DNA of 64,000 nucleotides from Micrasema longulum. Taxonomy: Eukaryota; Arthropoda; Insecta; Trichoptera; Brachycentridae. The position numbers and the translations under genes were made by a program. Below, piece after piece: positions 24,901 through 35,119 of this stretch (positions within the stretch are counted from its first letter, which is position 1; every line of letters begins with the position of its first letter). Under the pieces are notes generated by a model. It had not been told where the DNA came from, did not search any database, and saw nothing but the letters and a program-made list of their open reading frames with translations. The stretch spans positions 62,001-126,000 of the forward strand of contig JAGVSM010001113.1 of NCBI GenBank assembly GCA_022494885.1. The letters run 5' to 3'.

Positions 24901-27900
24901 GGCTTTCTTCACAACTATCACAACTCATGTCAACGCTGTAATTGATTCACAAGAACTTGTGACGTCATTCCAAGTACTTCATTTTTATTAAAACCATTTT
25001 TATAAATATTTTCTTTGATTTTTGAAAAACTTTACTATACAATTAAATCCTCTAATTTTTATGGCGTGTAAGAAAACATTATTTATATTGTATTTCCCAT
25101 AGCAATGAGCTTCCTTATTGTCGATATTATATGCAAAAGTTACTCTGCAAGATAATTCTTGGGTTCAATGAAAAAATATAAAAAAATAATATATTGCAAG
25201 TCTAATTATTTGTATGTACTATAAACTGTCATCAAAAGTGTAACGTGTATCCCCAGAATCGGCAGTTTTGCTCATACGAGACCTCATTAAATCAGCCACT
25301 TTTACATATGGTAAGACAAGGTTTTCATATAGAAAGAAAAAGAAAAATACCTTTGTTTTTGTAATATCAAAAGATAAATAAAAACAACATAATTGTTATG
25401 TTTCTGTTTCAATACAAAAAATATCACAAATTGTTATGTACCCTTTGTGCTGGCTTGCAACAGGGTTTATACCTTAGTTAGCCCGGAGATGTTGTGCTAG
25501 TAAAATAATTTTGTACAAGGATGTACATTTTTTTTAATAAAAATAGCTATATTTTAAATAAAATTGGTCAACTAGTTGCAGTTATTAATTATTTATAGTG
25601 AGTAAAAATATCTCCTAAGTGAATTATTTATATGTAGAAGAGTGCATAGTTTGTTTATTTTTTTCTGAAAATTATAATAATATTGATCGTTGTTAATTTT
25701 TAAAAATAAACTAGTAACAGGGATTTTCACAACGTAAGCGCCATCCTTATTAATAGCATTATGTGTATTTGTAATGCAGGGTGGATTGAAAGCCGTTGTG
25801 TGGACAGATACTTGGCAAGTGGCAATAATGTTTGTTGCAGTGCTGACATTTTCTATAGTCGGATCAGTTAGCGCCGGGGGGCTCGATGTCGTATTTTCTG
25901 CAGCCAGCAAGGGGAACCGTCTTGAGATGTGGAAGTATGTATATTATGTTTGACACAATTAATAGCATAACAAGTAATTCACTAAGTACTAATATTTAAT
26001 GTAACTTAAGTCGAAAAGCCTATTTTTATGTTTAACTATGATCTTCTGGACAACTGATATCTGATTCTTTACATGTATATCTGAATAAATAATTTGCACT
26101 GAATGTACTTATCTTTCCCTGCAATTTTTTTTCTCTACCTTTATTTCTTATTAGGTAGTCCCAATAATTGAGATCTTCTGTAGTTCTATAGTTGACAATA
26201 GATTTGAAGTATAGCTGGCTAAAGTCTCTCGACCGTATGCCTCGAACGAATTTTCCGATATTTTTGTCACCTCGCAACAAGAGAAGAAGAAAGAATGCAT
26301 GTTTCGGTCGGCAGCGTAGAAAGAAGAAGAGGATGAGGGAGGACTTCCATGTGCTGGTTGGATGAGATAAACACTGAAACAGGACCTTTGTTTGTGACAG
26401 CTCTCAGAAGTGCCGAGACAAGTGGAAGACAGCAGTCTCAAAAGTATGACTTTGTGGTCATGATCCTCAGTCACGGGGACGGACTAGAAAGAAGGCTAAA
26501 ATCAGTTTTTGTCATTATTTTTTTATTTATTTGACAATTATTGTAGTCTAAATTACTTTACAGGCTGTTTAACCCATTACTGTGTGACTTATGTCTATAT
26601 TGTAACTCTACTAATAAGTAAGTTTTTATTACATTTGAGACCTCCATACAAAGCATCAAAGATATGTAACATTTAGATATACATACATATATCTTCATGA
26701 CATTTCATATTCTAAAAACGTTTTCGTGATGACACATAATAGATGCTGTAATGCAGTTTTGTAAGGTAGGCAATGAGTTCCATTGACACTCAGTATAACA
26801 AACCAGAAGAATGCTATCAGTATTGAATCTGAATAACTCAATTTAAACTCAGAATTCAATATGTCATATTGACTCTTGAATATTCAAATCAATGAATACA
26901 TTATTGTTTCTAGTTGGGACACTGACCCTAGTCGGAGGCATTCAGCTGGGGCAATCCTGTTTGGCGCTACTATGTACTGGACAGCCTTTAATGCTATTAA
27001 CATGACCATGGTTCAGCGTTATATGTCATTACCTGGCTACAGTAAAGCTGTTACGTAAGTAAACACATGTGACAATTAATCATTATAAATCAAACAGCTC
27101 AATCTAGGTGTGTCTTAAAGATTTGATTAACTTTAGTTAAAGTATTAAAATGATTATGTATAAACGCTGTAACATTTATATGAAAGAATATATTCACATC
27201 TGAATATACCCTTCACAGTTTATTCTGTGTGTTTATATTCTATTAAAGCAGCAAAATTACATAGCTTTAAATGTTTTAAATAGATGTGAAGGCCAAACGA
27301 TGGTTTCTTATTTTGTGTGATTATTAGATTTTTAAAATTTTATTTATTTATTCATATATACAAAGATCCATATTACAAAAAAAAATGTATCCCTAACTCT
27401 ATGAAGCCAAGAGCCCTGTGTTGAATTGAGATACTATAATGGAAAGTGGAAGCATGTGTATTATTAAAGAATACTAAAAATCAAAATTAATACATAAACA
27501 TAATATTTAATAAAAATCTGGACAACACGCTTAATAATATATAAATTGTATTGTAATGTGATTAGTAATTTTATAGGCTCAATTTAAATATGAAGAAAAT
27601 ATTATTACGTAGTGGTATGAATTGATAATGGAAGAATGAATAGGTATGTATGGGAGTAAGAAATGTAGGATGAGATTTGACGTGAACGGGGCGGGGTTGC
27701 TATTCCAAACGCTTTTGCGGCCATAGAATAAGCTTTCATCTCGCGTGTTTACAAGATACGCAAGATAAAAGTGTTTTCTACGGGTGCGAGAGCGTTCGGA
27801 ATAGCAGTGCAGGGCTGCGATTACAAACGCTATCTTCCTTGGTACATATTGAAATGGTCCACTTAACTTCTCTACTATATCTATCTACCTTGGTATGCCA

Positions 27901-30900
27901 AATTCTCATCTACCAACATGTCAATACGTGTTTTCAGGAAGATAAGAGTATGAATAAAAAAAATAAAATTATAGTTTTATTCATTTTTCATAGTAGAAAT
28001 ATTTCTTCCCACGTGTTGCCATTGCATCATCTCAAACATCATAATATGATCATTACTACTGTTTCAAATTCAATCAATAGATGTCACTGCTGCCTTAACT
28101 ATCAAAATTTACTCCACGTTCAATGCTAAAAGTAATACTTAAGTATTTCTCTTTCGTTTTTTAAATAGGCTTCTGTGATACAAAGAAGTCACCTTAAAAC
28201 AAATAAAAATTTAAACAAATTCCAATTAAAGCAGAAAGTGTTCGGTTGAAGATTATGTTTATTACTTTGAATGCGTAGATATGTTTACCGTGGGGTACTA
28301 GTGCCCTCGATACATATCGATATACTTACCTCAAAACTTAAAGATATAGGGTCAGTAGTGTATCTTCACGATAGCTTGAGAGAAGTTATCATACACTATA
28401 CCGTCATAGTGATGGTATATCACTTTGGTGCGTAGGTATGTGTACCTTAGGGTACGCGTCCCTTTAATGCATATCGATGTGCCTACCCAAAACTTGAAAC
28501 AGGGTCGGTAGTGTATCTTTGTAATCGCTCGGGAGAATTTATCTTCAACCTTACCGTCATTCCGTATCTTCCAATACTAATTGCTTCCCGGATAAATCCT
28601 AAATCTGGTGTGAAAACTGTACATTATTGAATCATCTTAATGGCAAAATATTGTACTATTTCTGATGAAGCTTTTATTGTATGCCATTCTCTGCCCACCC
28701 GTACAGCAAAATGGCTTGGCGGTAGTAATAACTTACAGACATTTTTTCTTATAGGTCTGTGTTTCTCTTCTCTTTGAGTGCCGCAATCATCATATCACTG
28801 TGCTGTTATACGGGCCTGCTAATGTTCGAAAAGTATGGAACATGTGATCCTCTCGCTACCGGGAAACTGACCACGGTGGACCAGCTCTTACCGGCGTATA
28901 TTGCCATGATCTCAAATAATGTTCCCGGAGCACTGGGGATCTTCATTGCTGGAGTGTTTGGTGCTGCACTCAGGTATCTAATATAAATTTAATTCCATTT
29001 ACGTTATGTGTTGTAAAACTAAATTAAACATTTCACGCTCTTTTCAATAATTGAAATATTAATTTAAAGTTTTTCTTGTAGCTCCATGTCTGTGGTATTA
29101 AACTCAACAGCTACTGTGGTTTTAGAGGATTTAGTCCGAGGACTTTTCAAGCAAACTCCCAACCCTAAGAAGGCCACTATGATTGCTCGAGTTACTTCTA
29201 CTTCTCTCGGACTATTCTCCATGGGGATGATCTTTGTGGTAGATAAGTTGGGTGGGGTGTTAAATGTAAGCTTTTTTATATTCTCTCGTTGTTAGAAGCA
29301 CCTACTTAACAAAATATTCAAATTAGGGATGCGTTGATATGAATTTCAACCGATACTGATATTTTTAGAAAAGTGTTGGCGATATCAATACTAATACGAA
29401 AAGTGAATTTAAAAGAAGATGCAAACTGTAAATGAGACACAAATTTGTACATAAATTGATTTATTTAAAATATTTTCTTCAAATTAACTTGAATAAGATG
29501 CTTGATTAGCTCTTGTAGGTCTCTTAAAACAAAGTGGTACATAAATATGCCACCAGCATTGTGGTATTTATTTTCTAATTCTTCTTTCAATAGGTTTGTT
29601 ATCCTAAAAAATAACATATTTTGGTGGTTTTAAATTATTTACTGACAATTCTTGATGGAATTCCATTGTAATGATGTAATAATTTATATTTAAATATAAG
29701 TTACAAATTAAAAATACTTGGTTCTTCAGTCACACTTATTTTTTTGACCTATTAGCGCTTTCACTCTCTAATGGGCATCAGCCTGACCAGTGTGAAGATG
29801 CCCATTAGAGGGTGAAAGCGCTAATGAGGAACTTCAGCCCTACGGGAAATCGGATACAAAAAATGATTTCTTGCGCGGGGTAAAAATTAGAGCATTTTTT
29901 TGAAAGTTTCTTGAAAATGTACGGAAAAAATAATAAAAAATATTTAATAAAAACGCACTACTTTGAATGATGTTACTGGTTCATGTGAATCAACCTATGA
30001 TCTGAGAGCTATGGAAGATTTCCGGTCTGCTTGTCGCTTCTGGACCAATGGGAAGAACTGAATGAGAATAAGCGGAAATGAACCTCTGACGTTACACGCG
30101 GAGTTATTTCAGAAATACAAAACTTTAAAAAATCGTTGTAATCGGATAATAAGATATTTAAAATTGAAAAAAAAAATTGTTGGCTTAGTTTAATAATCTA
30201 TTAACAAATAAAAAAATTTAAAAAAACCACTGAACTTCCTCATTGGTCGAAAAAATAAGTGGAAGTGTATCAAGTATTTTTAATAAGTAATTTATAAGTA
30301 AATATAAATAAATAAATATAAATCGTTAATGTAATGGGAATTCATTAACCATGAATCGTGCCTTGTTTACACAGCGGTCCAGACTAAATAAAAGTTACGC
30401 CACTGTACGTTCACATGCATTTTCTAAAGCGCAAAATGCATAAGTTTATCAACAATTAAATATCACCTATTCCGTTATGACGGAAAAACCGAAATATTGC
30501 CGATATATCAGTATCGGTATCGGACGCATCCCTGATATAAATGTATATTTATGTAGTTTTATATTTACTTTCCCGCCTACTTCATATTCATTGTGATTTT
30601 CTTTAACGGAAGCTGTAAAACACTGATTTATTTTAAACTTATTTATTTCAATATAGACTAGTCTTTAAGATGTAACAACAATATTTTGAGTTTGTCCTGA
30701 TTTTTGAAGACAAGGACTGGATTCAACTCCCTGGGGAGCTGTTAATATTAATATATTACAACAAAGATGAAGAACATTTTAGAGAAGGTAATATAGAAGT
30801 CTGGGCATCTACAGGGCTTATGACCTGTCATTGGCCTGTTTATGTGGCTACTTTATACACTGCGTAACATTCACGAATCTCACCCGCATAAATAAAAGTT

Positions 30901-33900
30901 TCAGCTCTTTAACTTCACAAACATCAGCAGATGAAAGAATTGAAGGGAAATAGATGTTCGAATATGGGCAGAATGGTGAATGTTCCACAGTGTGTAAAGT
31001 GGCCACTTAAACCAGCCAATGACAGATCATAAGCCCTGTAGATGCCTAGACTTCTATATTACTTTTTCTAAAATGTTCTTCATCTCTGTTTAAGATAAGT
31101 TTTGCATCGGGTTGTTGTCCTGTGGCTAGTGTCTCGGACTCACGGACCAAAGGTCCGTGGTTCGAATCCCACTCTACCCCAACTCGATTTCCATTTTCTA
31201 ATAGTGAGTTATTTACAACTCGTTGAAAATGGCCCTCAAAATTAAATATTTGGGTAAATCATAAGAACGCAAATATTTCTTTTTTTATATAAATAAAAAA
31301 ATAAAAAAAATATTTTTAAAAAATATAAGAAGACCACTTTGTATCAACAATTTTCAATTCTTATCTTGAATCATAAAAAAAAGGTGGGAGAAGTCCACTA
31401 AGTTGCCTTGGATTTGATTTGATTAGTTTATTTTAATTTTAAAAATATAAACATGACATATTTTCGACACAGACATATTCATTAGAACTCTTTTTAAATG
31501 ACTATTATTTAACCATAAATGTTGTATACAAAATTGATTTTCAGTACAGATGTTAACTGTATGTTGATATTTGCTTTCTAGGTAGCCACATCTTTGTCTT
31601 CTATTGCGGCGAGTAGTATGTTTGGTGTGTTCACTCTGGGAATGTTGTGGCCGTGGGCGACCGCCAAGGGGGCCCTTATAGGAGCCATAAGCGGGGCCAT
31701 TATGGGAGGGTGGGTCTCACTGGGTTCCCAGACAGCCTCCGCACTTGGCTTTGAGCCGTCGGATAGTAACTCGGGTGATACAAGTGGCTGCCCCCCTTGG
31801 TACAATATAACAGTCACACCCCCTGTAAGTCTATATTCTAATTACATACATACTTATAATAATATATAAATTACATTTTTATTAATTTTTATGATATATT
31901 TACATGTATTTTAATTATAATTACAAATTTTTATAACAATTGACTGGTCCACATGGATGTGTTGTAATTAGTGCATTTAGCTAGAATACCTTAGGTCCCG
32001 GGTCATATTCCCGATGAGCTCGACATTGATATTGATTTGATATTTTTTTTTTTCAGTCTAGGATATCATAGTTCCTGGGCCACAATTATAATTCAACAAT
32101 GTTTTGAGTATGTCCAAATGTTTCCAGACAGGCTGGATTTCCTCCCTAGGGAGTCATTCAGATCTTAATTTGCTGCAACAGAGAGGAAGTCCAGCTTGTC
32201 TGCAAACATTTGGACATACTCGAAACTTTGTTGAATTAACTAACTGGTAAAATAAGACGTATAAAAATTGTAAAATTGTTTTCAGGCATTGCCTAGTAGG
32301 TAAATTGGTTCAGCCGGATAAATCTCCCCCACATGATAAGGGTGTCAGCTCTTTTACTTTACAAAAGTCAACAAATAGAAGAGTCGAGGAAATGTGGATG
32401 TTTGAACATACGCAGAAGGGGGAATTTTACAGTGTGTAAATTGGCCACTTAAACCAGTCAATGACAGGTCGTAAGCCCTGAAAATGCCTAGACTTCCATA
32501 TTCCCTTCTCAAAAGTGTTTTCCCTCTCTATTGCAACAAATTTAAACACAATTATAATCATTAGCTTCTTTGCTTCATATCGAGATGGTATGCTTAATTT
32601 TTACTAACGTTTTATGAGGCCAACATTTTTGTACTCGTTAATTTAAAAAAAATGCAATAAGAATTTTTCAATGTAGCAACATTTCTTTCAAAATGCTCTC
32701 ATTACACATTAAGGGACATGCGCATATTTTCATTTAAACTACAATGCGCGCGAGATGATAGTTTCAAATTTTGACTGTCAAACTTTGAGAGGTGCCTGCT
32801 TACATGATAAACCAGCCTTTAAATCAACATTTCATGTCATCGGAGGATCAATCTAGGACATTTTGGCTAAATTTTTATACCACGAGAAATTGAAATAAAA
32901 GTATATGTGTAACTTTGGTATGCAAATTATTAAGTATGTGGAGAGGAAGGGGATTGGGAGGTAGACAGGGCAGTCTACGTTGCCCGCAGCGGCAAGGGCC
33001 AGCAATGTGCGGTAAACCACGATAGTGTTCATTACTAAGAATAAAAAGCCTTTGTGTCCAACTTATTGTTAGCCTTGAAGAGTCTCCTTAACCAGCATCA
33101 TTACCGTAACATGCTCAATCTTTTTCTTTCAGCCAACAATAGATCCAGACAAAATATTCCCGCTGTATAAATTATCTTATCACTGGATAGCTCCTATTGG
33201 GATTTTCACAACTTTAGTGATTGGTGTAATTGTATCACATTTCACACAAACGAAACACTTTGATACGTGAGTTGATAATCTAATGTTTGTTAATTATCTA
33301 TTTTAATATATATGTGAAGCTAGCGAACAATTTAAAAGGTTCTCTAAAATTAGAGCTTATTGGAAATGGAGACAGGGGCTATTAAATACATAGTGAAAAA
33401 ACAGAATTAAAATGAGTTTTTCATGTCAGTTTATCGGGAATCCAAGAACCTTGTGCAATAAAATTTATTTGATGCATGTACATATATGATTGAATACTCA
33501 TATTTTATTAGCAAGATATTTGTTTTGTAATTACATGTTTCACTTGGTAAACCGTTAAAGGCAGGAATTATTTAATTCATTTTGTTATTTACTATTGTAC
33601 TTTAGTAATTTATCTTTCTACTACACCTTGCACTATTAAAAATCCTTTCTGTGACTTTTGCAGGCTAGATCCGTATCTTTTTTCTCCAGTAATTCACAGA
33701 TGGCTTCCTAAGGAAATGATGAAGAACATTGGAACGGCTGCCCCGATGAATACAAATCCGCGTGAAGATAGTTCATCATCGCCAACCACAGAATTATTAC
33801 TTGAAAAGGTATACATTTACATAAATATTATGGATTGTTTTGATTATATTACTCTCTGAATAAAATACACATCACGGATACATAGTTTTACTAGTGAAAT

Positions 33901-34146
33901 TGTAACACTGGCTTAGACCCTTCATTCTCACATGAATGTTTCGGGTTCGATTCCCACAGGAATGTGATTGTCAAATATGTAAAGGTTATATAGCCTGTTG
34001 TGAGAAAAAATATATATGCGAAGTAATCAGTAAATTACATACAAACTTTATATTATAGCAATGAAAAAAAAACTTTCTTGTTAAAATGATGACATTTGTT
34101 TTTCAAGGTGCAGCTGAAAAGTGTAACTCCAACTAATGATAAATAG
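18773..34146 (+). CDS. SLC5-family sodium/solute symporter (SMVT/SMCT-like), 13 coding exons
   Basis: Probable plasma-membrane Na+-coupled carrier of the sodium:solute symporter family (Pfam SSF), nearest in feel to multivitamin or monocarboxylate transporters; the substrate cannot be read from sequence. Coding exons: 18773-18981, 21768-21927, 23382-23447, 24246-24297, 24473-24540, 25780-25934, 26914-27054, 28755-28973, 29082-29265, 31582-31824, 33133-33266, 33664-33808, 34108-34146. All introns are GT..AG, phases join exactly, and the sum is 1815 nt (604 residues plus TAG). Family marks: GTPAEIYKYGTQYW (residues about 78-91), VTGVNLY followed by GGLKAVVWTDTWQ (about 186-198, the SSF signature region), WNWDTDP near 238, STATVVLEDLVRG in the Na+-site helix (about 367-379), and LGMLWPWATAKGA (about 518-530 counted loosely, within exon 10). 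Many hydrophobic helices fit the 13-TM fold. The first in-frame ATG is used; a TTG lies nine codons upstream. No break is seen. Confidence 0.93.
19075..19135 (+). mobile_element. Partial foldback MITE (intron 1)
   Basis: 'tttcaaacgctctcgcggcc' and the following bases match half of the foldback MITE at 27694-27810. Confidence 0.5.
19125..19330 (-). mobile_element. SINE, family B-like (intron 1)
   Basis: Inverse B-box GGAATCGAAC, tRNA-like 'ccactacactactaggcgg', then the inverse of the leader found at 23685-23735. Confidence 0.6.
19340..21360. other. Intron 1 interior
   Basis: No further gene. A CpG-rich patch at 20970-21105 stands out from AT-rich surroundings, and 20486-20509 is a short perfect hairpin. 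Confidence 0.5.
21364..21640 (+). repeat. Repeat copy, inverse at 41323-41664
   Basis: About 280 bp from GGCGTCTTTGATTCC to CCCTTCGTCCC, closely matched in inverse orientation 20 kb away. The distant copy extends further at its GTTGTGGTTCACCACAG end. Type unknown; likely a short non-autonomous transposon. Confidence 0.65.
21768..21927 (+). CDS. Transporter coding exon 2
   Basis: Acceptor ggatgcag at 21767, donor gtaaat at 21928. It encodes YVSGVTIIGTPAEIYKYG and the rest of a strongly conserved SSF segment, then a hydrophobic helix ending in YLPVYFNLHLRSSYE. It enters in phase 2 and leaves in phase 0. The unbroken frame carries through the upstream intron to an ATG at 21748, but the splice phase fits only the AG acceptor. 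Confidence 0.93.
22083..22629 (-). mobile_element. Family T inverted-repeat element (547 bp, intron 2)
   Basis: Begins TAGTCCTTAAAATATAGC after TA and ends TTTTAAGGACTA. Its internal order is the reverse of 17728-18594. The right TA is not present. Confidence 0.75.
23382..23447 (+). CDS. Transporter coding exon 3
   Basis: A 22-codon phase-0 exon after a T-rich tract and cag, before gtaaat. It reads YLELRFDRSLRVLASIMFLL then DE. The YLE.RF...R pattern is typical of SLC5 carriers between helices 3 and 4. Confidence 0.9.
23685..23999 (+). mobile_element. SINE, family B-like with leader (intron 3)
   Basis: Leader 'gatggctactctcgggtaaa', tRNA-like GCCTCGTAGTGTAGTGG and GGGTTCGACTT, family B body ('gggactaatcaccttacct', 'ggctgcggaaaaggaatg') and a GATGAT end. 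Confidence 0.75.
24130..24225 (+). pseudogene. Small LINE C-terminus scrap (intron 3)
   Basis: GLTADRKEWREFMTTICST followed by a stop resembles the A-x-DR-x-WR C-terminal motif of LINE reverse transcriptases. It lies 20 bp before exon 4. Confidence 0.4.
24246..24297 (+). CDS. Transporter coding exon 4
   Basis: Acceptor ttttcttttcag, donor gtaaga. It encodes FMFLPVVIYVPALAFNQ plus the first base of the next codon (phase 1). It is a hydrophobic helix with the Y.PALA pattern of the family. Confidence 0.9.
24473..24540 (+). CDS. Transporter coding exon 5
   Basis: Acceptor cctttttcag, donor gtaaga. It begins VTGVNLYIIG and continues through a cysteine-rich helix to FYTVL. It completes the exon 4 codon and ends in phase 0. 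The 175-bp intron 4 is among the shortest in the gene. Confidence 0.9.
24541..25779. other. Intron 5, nothing recognised except a MITE end
   Basis: 25040-25110 resembles an inverse end of the GAGGAACTTCAG MITE ('ttcccatagcaatgagcttcct'). The rest is AT-rich. Confidence 0.45.
25780..25934 (+). CDS. Transporter coding exon 6
   Basis: Acceptor gtaatgcag, donor gtatgt, leaving in phase 2. It starts GGLKAVVWTDTWQ, the most recognisable SSF segment, followed by a membrane helix and a polar loop ending in KGNRLEMW. Confidence 0.93.
26349..26490 (+). pseudogene. Possible caspase-like exon scrap inside intron 6
   Basis: An open frame reads SQKYDFVVMILSHGD, resembling the catalytic-histidine segment (..LSHG[DE]) of caspases. 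The classical signature is incomplete: Asp stands where Ser or Cys is usual. No donor or acceptor makes a clean exon and no QACRG-type segment follows. It is either a relic or chance. Confidence 0.25.
26914..27054 (+). CDS. Transporter coding exon 7
   Basis: Acceptor gtttctag, donor gtaagt. Together with exon 6 it gives NWDTDPSRRHS, then a helix and MVQRYMSLPGYSKAV, the family's V/Q-R-Y segment. It enters and leaves in phase 2. Confidence 0.92.
27694..27810. mobile_element. Foldback MITE (intron 7)
   Basis: GTTGCTATTCCAAACGC...GTAGAA faces its imperfect inverse TTCTACGGG...GGAATAGCAG across about 40 bp. Confidence 0.65.
27812..28585 (+). mobile_element. Harbinger-like MITE, long form (intron 7)
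   Basis: Left end GGGCTGCGATTACAAACGC corresponds to GGCCGCGATTATGAACG. The body matches 12210-12722 and the right end is decayed. It abuts the foldback MITE. Confidence 0.55.
28755..28973 (+). CDS. Transporter coding exon 8
   Basis: Acceptor tttcttatag, donor gtatct. It encodes a helix and the extracellular loop with YGTCDPL and TVDQLLPAYI, then the next helix GALGIFIAGVFGAAL. Phase 2 at both ends. Confidence 0.92.
29082..29265 (+). CDS. Transporter coding exon 9 (Na+-site helix)
   Basis: Acceptor ttcttgtag, donor gtaagc. It encodes SSMSVVLNSTATVVLEDLVR, the helix whose Ser/Thr-rich face forms the Na2 site in the family, followed by a loop and the next helix. The preceding intron is only 108 bp. 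Confidence 0.93.
29751..29825. repeat. Near-perfect hairpin, 29-bp arms
   Basis: 29751-29779 and 29797-29825 are inverse complements apart from one pair that would be a U-G wobble in RNA. The loop is 17 nt. Confidence 0.9.
29826..30241 (+). mobile_element. GAGGAACTTCAG MITE (416 bp)
   Basis: GAGGAACTTCAG at the left and CTGAACTTCCTC at the right. The body is shared with 1758-2344 and 61649-61828. Confidence 0.75.
30660..31090. mobile_element. Foldback element family F (intron 9)
   Basis: Arms about 30765-30885 and 30985-31085 are inverse complements ('gacctgtcattggcctgttt' facing 'accagccaatgacagatcat'). Further copies are at 32085-32540, 35525-35640, 37740-38420, 51470-51605 and 51975-52095. 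Confidence 0.7.
31109..31282 (+). mobile_element. tRNA-derived SINE, family A (full length, intron 9)
   Basis: GGGTTGTTGTCCTGTGGCTA head, B-box GGTTCGAATCC, body to 'gcaaatatttctttttt'. Confidence 0.8.
31582..31824 (+). CDS. Transporter coding exon 10
   Basis: Acceptor tgctttctag, donor gtaagt, 81 whole codons. It encodes VATSLSSIAASSMFGVF, LGMLWPWATAKGA and a glycine-rich helix, then an extracellular loop with a possible N-glycosylation site (NIT) near its end. Confidence 0.93.
31960..32075 (+). mobile_element. Decayed SINE-like fragment (intron 10)
   Basis: 'ggtcccgggtcatattcccg' and 'gagctcgacattgata' resemble a worn tRNA-like head; 'agttcctgggccac' resembles the family B body. Confidence 0.35.
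32080..32540. mobile_element. Foldback element family F (intron 10)
   Basis: 32080-32150 faces 32155-32225 as an inverted pair ('gagtatgtccaaatgtttcc' facing 'aacatttggacatactcgaa'). A body like 30880-31090 follows. Confidence 0.65.
32700..33120. other. Rest of intron 10
   Basis: 32935-33050 is less AT-rich ('tgcccgcagcggcaagggcc'). No gene or repeat family recognised. Confidence 0.4.
33133..33266 (+). CDS. Transporter coding exon 11
   Basis: Acceptor ctttcag, donor gtgagt, leaving in phase 2. It encodes FPLYKLSYHWIAPIG and the last predicted helix TTLVIGVIVSHF, after which the chain becomes polar. Confidence 0.9.
33664..33808 (+). CDS. Transporter coding exon 12 (C-terminal tail)
   Basis: Acceptor gacttttgcag, donor gtatac. 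It encodes LDPYLFSPVIHRWLPKEMM followed by a serine/threonine-rich cytosolic tail. Phase 0 at its end. Confidence 0.88.
33905..33985 (+). mobile_element. SINE fragment (intron 12)
   Basis: GGGTTCGATTCCCACAGGAA with a worn tRNA-like head and little body. Confidence 0.45.
34108..34146 (+). CDS. Transporter coding exon 13 (last 12 residues and stop)
   Basis: Two in-frame acceptors lie six bases apart (tttcaag at 34107 and gtgcag at 34113), so residues VQ may be optional. The tail reads KSVTPTNDK and ends at TAG. Confidence 0.8.
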   Translation: MQLKSVTPTNDK

Positions 34147-34420
34147 TGACATGAGGCTGAACAAGTATTATATTTTTATTTTATAGATTGTAAAAAAGCT
34201 CTTCTATATTTTTATACCTAGATGTTATTTATTACCAATTTTTTTGTTTTGTTTTGATAGTAAAATTGAAATTCTATAGTGTTTTTATCAATATTTTTAT
34301 GTGTTTATAATATTTTTTATTGATTGTTATTTATTTTGTTGATGTGAAATCGAAGTAAAAGTATTTTTTATAACTGTGTTAATTATTCCAAAATAAAATT
34401 TTCATCAGTTTTATTAATGC
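34147..34420 (+). promoter_or_regulatory. Transporter 3' UTR with polyadenylation signal
   Basis: AATAAA at 34392-34397, about 245 nt after the stop codon, in AT-rich sequence. It is the first good hexamer downstream and a likely 3' end. Confidence 0.6.
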
Positions 34421-34519
34421 AAGTAGTTTAGATAAAGTGGCACAGAGTGTGCTAGAGATTTCAAATTCTGAATAATAATAATATTATGTTATTAATCTTT
34501 TTCAAAGATATTTTTATAG

Positions 34520-34766
34520 TGTAAGTGTCTGCCTTATGGTCAGCACGTTTGCCTACGATGCAAGAGCTCTCGGATTGAATTTCCGACATGGTAGATATGA
34601 AATATTAAAAAATATGTTTTTATGCTACAGTATTTCTTTGTCCCAGGACTGGAATAAGACTGATCATCTTACCTTTATGTAACAAAAATTATAAAGATAC
34701 GCTGCTATAGGTGTACTAAACCAGTGCCCTATGCGCCATTAGGCGCAGGAAGAGAATGATGATAAT
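34520..34766 (+). mobile_element. tRNA-derived SINE, family B
   Basis: A diverged head (GTCAGCACGTTTGCCTACGA), body 'aagactgatcatcttacct', 'ggcgcaggaagagaatg', then a GATGATAATAA tail. Confidence 0.7.
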
Positions 34767-35004
34767 AAAAATAAGTTTAGGTAAGTAAATGGTGAGCCCA
34801 TGTGAAACTATTCGCCTTAAGAAAAAAATTGTGCCTTTTACTATTTTTACAAAAAAAAAAAAAATTTATCTATTGATTATGTTTTTTCAAATTTTGAATA
34901 AGGCATGGAATGCCTTGTGTTTTTTTTTAACCTTTTTTCTTTTAAAGGGAGTAGATAGAGAGTTTAACAATAAGTAAAATGGACACACATATGAGTCATT
35001 ATAC

Positions 35005-35098
35005 ATCCTACAAACGCATACAAAATGTGTCGCCTTTTGTAGAGTGTACCCGGTAAAATTGCCGGGCCGGGTGGATTGGTGTGGCATGTGAAAAGGGC
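35005..35098. mobile_element. Partial foldback MITE
   Basis: Matches the right two thirds of 7193-7345 (CATCCTACAAACGC..., ending GTGAAAAGGGCC). Confidence 0.65.
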
Positions 35099-35119
35099 CT
35101 TTCAAAAACTGTTAAAATC

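Larger units (their letters stand above)
29324..30534. mobile_element. hAT-like element (1.2 kb, intron 9) with nested insertions
   Basis: Ends TAGGGATGCGT..GATA and its inverse GGACGCATCCCTG with shared ACCGATACTGATAT inner sequence, the look of hAT termini. The 8-bp flanks ATTCAAAT and ATATAAAT match at 6 of 8. No transposase remains. It contains 29751-29825 and 29826-30241. Confidence 0.6.

Noticed and set aside
26151..26474. 107-codon - strand frame in intron 6
   Set aside because: It overlaps the possible caspase-like scrap on the other strand and shows low-complexity serine runs.
31578..31817. 79-codon - strand frame
   Set aside because: It is the antisense shadow of transporter exon 10.
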